This document shows positions 58,601 to 64,000 of a stretch of 64,000 nucleotides of DNA, in pieces. Source of the stretch: Psilocybe azurescens (lineage: Eukaryota; Basidiomycota; Agaricomycetes; Agaricales; Agrocybaceae); the NCBI GenBank assembly GCA_023853785.1, contig JAJIRX010000195.1, positions 124,001 to 188,000 of the forward strand. The letters are read 5' to 3'. Positions within the stretch are counted from its first letter, which is position 1; each line of letters opens with the position of its first letter. A program made the translations under genes and the position numbers. The notes under the pieces are model-generated. The model did no database searches, was not told the origin of the DNA, and saw nothing but the letters and a program-made list of their open reading frames with translations.

Positions 58601-59936
58601 TCAGATCAACTATTCTGACTTTCTGCTTCCTAAATGAAGTTCCCTGCAAGTTGGCCAAAATTCAGCCCGCCGTAAACTTGGTCGTGAGTAGAATAAGAGT
58701 AAAAGCTAGTGTTGGAAGTGAGAAATGATTAATGAGAGTTTGAACTTCTCGAGTCGGTTGCTTGTTAACGCCACCGTTATTTACATCACGTGCAGAGTAA
58801 TTTTGAGGCAACTAAGTGGGGATGACCAATCCCCACTAAGGGTGAGAGCATGTGACACACATGTGACTACTGTGATGCCACAATTTCTATGAGACATTGT
58901 GTTTGGGCTTTCCACAACATGATAATAAAGAATCTGCTGTTGCCATTATGTTCATAAAAGTGTTTTAGATGTTAATAGAAGAGTATAATTTTCAAATATT
59001 AAATATTGTTGTCAAAAAGCGAAAGGAGTGTGTTTCCCCTGCCAAATCTGTGCCTCTACCTTATTTTGAATAGAACTTGGCAACCAATGCGCCTATGCAT
59101 ATGATTTGTAGGAGTATTTTGCTCAGAATTTCAATCTGAATCGAACTCCAGAACCGGAATTTTTATTTTCAACCCCATGTATGTTTATGTCCCATTTTTC
59201 ACGTATATCTTGGACATATGGTCCAAAATTAAAAATTCTGGTTCTGGAGTTTGATTTATATCAAAATTATGAGCAAAATACTCCTACAAACTATATGCAT
59301 AGGTGCCTTGGTTGCTGAGTTCTATTCAAAATTGTATTGGCATACCAATTTGGTGTGGCACAGCCACTGAGGGCATTCTATTTCAGCGTATATCTTGGGC
59401 ATATGGTCGACAATTAAAAAATGAGTGCCGTAGGTCGATTCAGATAAAAATTATGAGCAAAAACCTCATATAGATTATATGCATAGGTGCTCTGGTTGCT
59501 GAGTTATGTTCGAAATAATGTTTGGGACACTAATGTGGCATAGCACAGCCACTGATGGCATTCCACATGTTACTAAATGGCGGCAGAACATGCTGCAAAG
59601 GCTCTGCATCAAGAATGGTGCACTCCTGGCTCGCATTTAGAGTACTTTTGCATACTTTCCACCACTACATATCACTCTAGGCCATATAATTGCACTACTT
59701 CAACCCTTTTTCTCATATTTTCTGCATAGAAAAGCATTAAATTCACTGTTGTAAGCCTTTAGCAAGCTCTAATTTGTACTTTTAGCTCATTTAAGCATAG
59801 ACATTCAATCACATCATCACATATCCACATTTGACAACATTTTGCCCCAGAATAAGTGGTATGAACAATATTTTTGGCTGAGTATGATAATATCTGTTAA
59901 CTCATTCTCAATTTCTCATGTCAGAAAACCCCAGCT
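58601..59936. other. AT-rich 5' flank of the mobile element
   Basis: No gene. The AT content rises sharply near 58650. A short stem-loop GTGGGGA...TCCCCAC lies near 58818-58840. A compound repeat occupies about 59063-59565 and is listed separately. Confidence 0.5.
59063..59565. repeat. compound repeat: 110-bp inverted repeat overlapping a 180-bp direct repeat
   Basis: Segment 59063-59171 is an imperfect reverse complement of 59224-59332, with shared cores such as GTAGGAGTATTTTGCTC / GAGCAAAATACTCCTAC and CCTATGCATA / TATGCATAGG. In addition 59202-59386 is repeated directly at 59387-59565 (CGTATATCTTGG(A/G)CATATGGTC..., ending in CACAGCCACTGA(G/T)GGCATTC). Identity is about 80-85 percent by eye. 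It lies 370 nt upstream of the mobile-element gene and is probably part of that element. Confidence 0.8.
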
Positions 59937-61832
59937 ATGCCTCCTAAAAAATCTCACCAGCAACTAGAGCAAGCTTGGATGAAAGCTCTTGGATCTATGA
60001 CTCAGAAGTGTGCTGCTCTTGGTTCTGAGACTGCAGCTGAGGATCTCTGGGATCAACTGAGGAAGGCACTTGCCAGCAATAATGAGTTAGAGCAGCAGCT
60101 TGCTCAGAAGAGTTTAGAGTGTGAGAGCCTGCATTCTGATCTGGAGATTTCCTGGGAAAAGTGTGCCCAGCTTATGGGTGAAGTTTCTCACTGGCGATCT
60201 AAGCAAGAAGCTACATATCATAGTCTCCACATGGAGCACCAAAAAGCAAACCATGGTTCTGCCAAGATTGACTGGCTTGAGCAGCAGAAGGAGATCCTTG
60301 TGTATGCTGAGAAAGGTTTCTTCGTCTCTTTATCTGGGCAGGTTGCGGATGCCACAAGGATCTTAACACAGTCTGTGGTGGATATGCAGCCATGTCAGCA
60401 CTATGGGATGTGCTCAAATTGCCAGGACCTGTTCTTCTTGCTAATCGGGATAATGATCCAGTTATCCAAGAGCTGACCACAGCTCTTGGGGAAGGTGATG
60501 TACCTACACTAGCCCAGCAACGTGCATTTGAGAAGTCTGACCGTGGTGCAATTAAGGCAGCTCAAATTGCTGGTGCTATTTTCAATCACAAGGATGACAA
60601 GAAGGGACACCATGATGTCTTTCGCTATTGGTGGTGGGAGCATGTTGGAACTCCATTTACATTCCCTGACACATCCAACAATCGCTTCCAATCATATTGT
60701 GATGCAGCTGCAGCCTTGCTTTTATACAGAGATGTCTTCATTGAGTTTTTGATACATTTACGCATAAACAAGCAGAACTCTCAGTTTAACCATATGGAGC
60801 AAAATCTTTGGAATGCCCTTCACTGTGATGCTACTCTTGCTGAGTTTGCTGTCCTTGCTATATATGCTGAATCTGTCTCATACCCCTACATGAAATCCAT
60901 TTGTACATCCAGAGACAAAGATCAGAACATGCTTGACCTTGGTCCTCTTCATCACCATGTATATGACCACATGCAAAAATCATTGATAACCCTGATATTC
61001 TCATTGGAGCTTCCTCCTCACACTTGAATGCATCTCTGAATGGTGATGAATGGGAGAATTCTGCTGTTGTTAACAAGGTGCTTGAAGTTGCCCAAAAACT
61101 GCCTTACTTTAAGGATTTGCTTGTGGCTTTTTTTCACTGGTGCAGCAAACACTTGGGAACGATTTACATCTGAATTTGCTGAGGGAGGGTTAATTGATGA
61201 AGCAACTGCAGAGGAGAGAGAATTGGCATGGCTGCCAGCCACAAATGATGAGAATGAAGGTGCCCTTGGGTCTTTCCAGCAGCTCATGAGTCGACAGCCA
61301 CAGCTAACACTGCTCAATCATAATGCACTAGCCATGTTCTACAAAAATAATACACAAGCATTTATGGCAGCAAAATTCACAGAACCAGAGGACTATCAAT
61401 ACCTATGCATGCTTGCCCGTGAGTCTCAAGGAGAGGAGAAGCAGTGGCACAAAGACATTGTCGAGTTCCGCAATATACACCAAGTAAAAAAACAACAAGG
61501 AAGGAGAAACCTGAGAAGACAAAGAATGATAATGCAGAGCGGCTGGCAAATTTGGAGTTAGTACTTGACAAAGAGGAGGTCATGAAGCTCAAAGGAAATT
61601 GTCTGGCTGACCAGCTGAAGCTTTTAAGCTTGCTGAAGCACCAAATCTTGCTACTGGTGCATTACCCACATTGGCTGATGAGAAGAGGAAGGCACTCTCA
61701 GATGCTGTTGATTTATTTTTGAATGGTAAATGGGAGATTGAGGAGGATAGTATTGATGATGATGAGATTGGTGATGATGAACAGGAGTTACAGGATGTGG
61801 ATGATAATGATGAATGGATAGATGAGGACTAA
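59937..61832 (+). mobile_element. mobile-element gene of an Agaricomycete high-copy family
   Basis: Protein of a family I recognise as present in very many copies in mushroom genomes, hence presumably transposon-encoded; no classical transposase motif is visible. Order: coiled-coil N-terminus (MPPKKSHQQLEQAWMKAL; LEQQLAQKSLECESLHSDLE), LKLPGPVLLANRDND, AGAIFNHKDDKKG, HVGTPFTFPDTSNNRFQSYC, MEQNLWNAL, then NTWERFTSEFAEGG, AEERELAWLPATNDENEGAL and an acidic C-terminus ending DDNDEWIDED. Frame breaks at about 60380, in an A5 run (60975-60979), a T7 run (61128-61134) and an A7 run (61486-61492); correcting each by one base yields an almost continuous protein. Codons are AT-rich compared with neighbouring genes, suggesting foreign or repeat origin. 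Element ends are not defined. Confidence 0.65.
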
Positions 61833-62373
61833 AACTGCAATTTGTACCATAATTTCGGATTTTTGGCATTTTATTGGATATAAAAATGTTAATTCAGCCT
61901 TTTAATTTATTGCTAGATAGCATACTATGTCCCTTGTACAAAAAAAATGGAGAGAAACCATAAAGAACTCATGGAATTACAGTGTCTCAACATTTGTGAT
62001 GTGCAGGGCTGTCACACGTGACATTATCAAGCTGCCGCCATCACAGGGATTGTTTATCCCCAAACTAAGTAATAGTAAATGTAGTCGAGAAACACTCCAT
62101 TTTCTTCTGCATATATTTAGCTACGGATATATCAAGTGCATGTACCATAGTACTCGAGTCTTTTCTTAATAGCAGGATTATCGATACAAAATATAGAACA
62201 TGTGGTACTCAGGTAATACTACGTATACCAGTTCAGGCTTCGAGTCAGGTAAAGTTGCAGGGGAAATAAAGGGAAGTGAAGCTGTAATTAAGAAATCAAT
62301 AATAGTGTCTAATAATGATGTAAGTATTAGTCTGCTGGTTTTATAATATTTCCTCGGGTATAGAGATAATGTT
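61833..62373. other. 3' flank of the mobile element
   Basis: AT-rich, no gene. CAGGGCTGTCACACGTGAC near 62005-62024 looks like a possible element terminus but I find no matching copy on the left side. Confidence 0.35.
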
Positions 62374-63490
62374 TCATTGAACATATATTGATGCGTCGTT
62401 CAGCATGGCCCACTCCGCAGATGACGCGGAGAAGACAGCAAAAGCTAGGCTTTCAAGTTGAGCAGGCTTGCGACAATCATCCGAGAGTAACGAAGTGAAT
62501 CTTGTAATAAGGATGGGCAGATCGAGACCTTCCATAGACCGGAGCTCGTATTTCGTAAAGCCGGATTCTTTGAGACTGGCCAGAACTACTGGATTTCCGT
62601 AGTTTCGTTTCAGCAAAAATGTATGGACGTCGTAAAAGTGTCGGGAGTAGAACTCTGGTACGGATAGTCCCCGCAGAAGATTATCGGGTGACGATGTTTC
62701 TTCAACCTTAATCCGCTTTCGAGGTTGGCTTGCAGGCGATGAAGGAGGACCAGATGACTGGGGGTGTAATTTATTTAATTTTTCCCTCTCCAAAGCATCA
62801 CGCAATCCTGCGGCCAACATCTCGCTTTTCGCCTTTTCCTCTAGCTTCCGTTGAAGAGCCCTCTGAAGAGTGATTTAGCCATCATACGCAGGAGATACTT
62901 AGGGGACGCTTAATTACGTTACTAGGCTTGCATTTATCAGTCTGCTGTGGAGGTTTCTGTAGCAGCATTTCTCGGTGTTAGCTCAACATAAAACGAAATA
63001 CAGAGAAAAATAAAACATGCCGATGTTTGGACAACACTACCAGAATCTGAGGTCAAAGAGGATAACGCCCGTTTCCGACTTTTGGAAGCGTCTTTACTAT
63101 GGTGTATGTGAATTGTATAGTAGACGTATCAGTGCGAGACCACATAGATGCACCATAAAGAAATGAACTGACGAATAATTCGAAGGCCCCGTTGTTGGCT
63201 GTTCTGACTCTGATCCTGATTCTGATTCCGACGAATAATCATCATTAGGAGCTTGCTTCTTATTTGTTTCAGAGCTCTCTCCTATCTTCCTAATTGTAGT
63301 TGGTGTGGATTCGGATTCGGACTCTGACGACTCTGACTCTGACTCTGACTCTGACAGATTAGGGTCTCGAGACTGAGTATCGTTGCGAGTACCTGCTATT
63401 TCAGTAGCTCTACTAGCTCCGGATGTCATCTCATATTAAAAGTAAGCAACACAGAAACGAAATACACAGTTCCGAACTTACTTGCGGCAT
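62374..63490 (-). CDS. orphan protein with conserved C-terminal domain, copy 2
   Basis: Paralog of the gene at 57722-58600, same strand, on the other side of the mobile element. A 3-codon first exon (63490-63482, MPQ) joins 63429 across a 52-nt intron in phase. Then SGASRATEIAGTRND, an SE-dipeptide acidic tract (LSESESESESSESESES), a second SES tract, a basic exon (SKDASKSRKRALSSLTS), and a coiled exon RALQRKLEEKAKSEMLAAGL running on to KLHPQSSGPPSSP and RKRIKVEE. The C-terminal domain is FYSRHFYDVHTFLLKRNYGN through ESGFTKYELRSMEGLDLPIL and LLSDDCRKPAQLESLAFAVF to SASSAEWAML. Middle introns (about 63170-63100, 63040-62960, 62930-62875) are plausible, but one junction does not keep phase. Function unknown. 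Confidence 0.6.
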
Positions 63491-64000
63491 TTTGCTCAAC
63501 GGATTGAAGTCGAGCACAGGTCGAAGTTGGCACACCTTATGAAATGTAATAGGGAATGAGTAGGAGCGTTATTCTTGGAGGTGAGCTTTTGAGAATCTGC
63601 CTATAGCAGGAAGAGCATGCGCGAACCTTCCCAAGTGGTGAAGTGGAACGAGAAAGTCTGAACGCAACGTCGGCTGTTATTTCCCTATTGGGAAGCTTGC
63701 GAGAACGTCAAAATCGCCAACCGTCACGCACCACGTGGAGTGTGACTTACAAATACTTCTAATGTCCTTTTTATTTACGGCAAAGTTTGTGGCGCGACAC
63801 TCCAAAAGACATGGCTGCCCAGCGTGCGAAGTTCGTAAGTTGTCACCAAAAGCTAAACCTCTCTGGGAGGTAGACTCAGTGGCTCACCCGTTATATACTG
63901 ACTCTAACCAAATCCAATGGTGTTCATATATGAATAGCCAAAAAAAAAAATTTAAAGTACTCTGGCTGACAACTGGCTGACTCCAGGCGACTACTTTATT
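63491..64000. other. right edge, no supported gene
   Basis: Presumably the promoter of the minus-strand orphan gene. A short plus-strand frame (63735-63980) is featureless. Confidence 0.4.

Noticed and set aside
62005..62024. CAGGGCTGTCACACGTGAC as a hAT-like transposon end
   Set aside because: No matching inverted copy was found on the left side of the element.

Overview
The window looks like nuclear DNA of a filamentous basidiomycete, most likely an Agaricomycete. Almost every gene is broken up by 45-65 nt introns with GT(A/G)NGT donors. Many encode fungal proteins (AP-1 mu adaptin, Dgk1-type diacylglycerol kinase, GPH sugar transporter, PQ-loop protein, Delta-12 desaturase, sedolisin). 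Several belong to families I know mainly from mushroom-forming fungi: nuclease-like/pseudokinase proteins, an HNH protein, and Ser-rich single-pass membrane proteins. Genes are dense, on both strands, with no operon logic. I saw no rRNA, tRNA or CRISPR array. Exon joins were worked out by hand; where the reading phase adds up across all exons I say so.

Layout. 1-4.4 kb: nuclease-like/pseudokinase gene with an acidic repeat tract. 4.4-7 kb (-): alpha-glucoside/sucrose-type transporter. 8.5-9.7 kb (-): HNH-domain protein. 10.6-12.1 kb (-): SET-domain protein. 12.6-14.3 kb (-): AP-1 mu (apm1). 14.5-15.3 kb (+): Agaricomycete orphan. 16.4-18 kb (+): PQ-loop membrane protein. 19.5-20.7 kb (+): small secreted protein of 10 exons. 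22-23.4 kb: kinase-like gene and a related fragment. 24.7-26.2 kb (+): DGK1. 28.5-30.1 kb (+): acidic nuclear-type protein. 30.3-32.1 kb: divergent ribosomal protein pair RPS22 (uS8) and RPS17 (eS17). 32.5-32.9 kb (+): TIGR04076-like protein. 34-35 kb (-): hotdog thioesterase. 36-36.2 kb: MITE-like inverted repeat. 36.6-38.6 kb (-): Delta-12 desaturase. 39.1-41.9 kb (-): sedolisin protease. 44.1-44.8 kb (+): damaged ferredoxin copy. 47.6-50.7 kb (+): about 1000-residue disordered protein. 51.5-57.3 kb: three paralogous membrane proteins. 57.7-63.5 kb: two paralogous orphan genes flanking an AT-rich mobile-element gene preceded by a compound inverted/direct repeat.

The strongest cross-cutting observation is that otherwise perfect conserved genes (RPS22, apm1, DGK1, one membrane-protein paralog, the transposon gene and others) each carry 1-nt indels, mostly in homopolymer runs. 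An essential ribosomal protein gene cannot tolerate this, so most are probably sequence or assembly errors; annotators should correct the reads rather than call pseudogenes. The most interesting biology is an 8-nt micro-exon encoding part of the first histidine box of the desaturase, conserved GC-AG introns in two of the three tandem membrane paralogs, a long RPS22 intron that may host an H/ACA snoRNA, and the paired orphan genes around the transposon.
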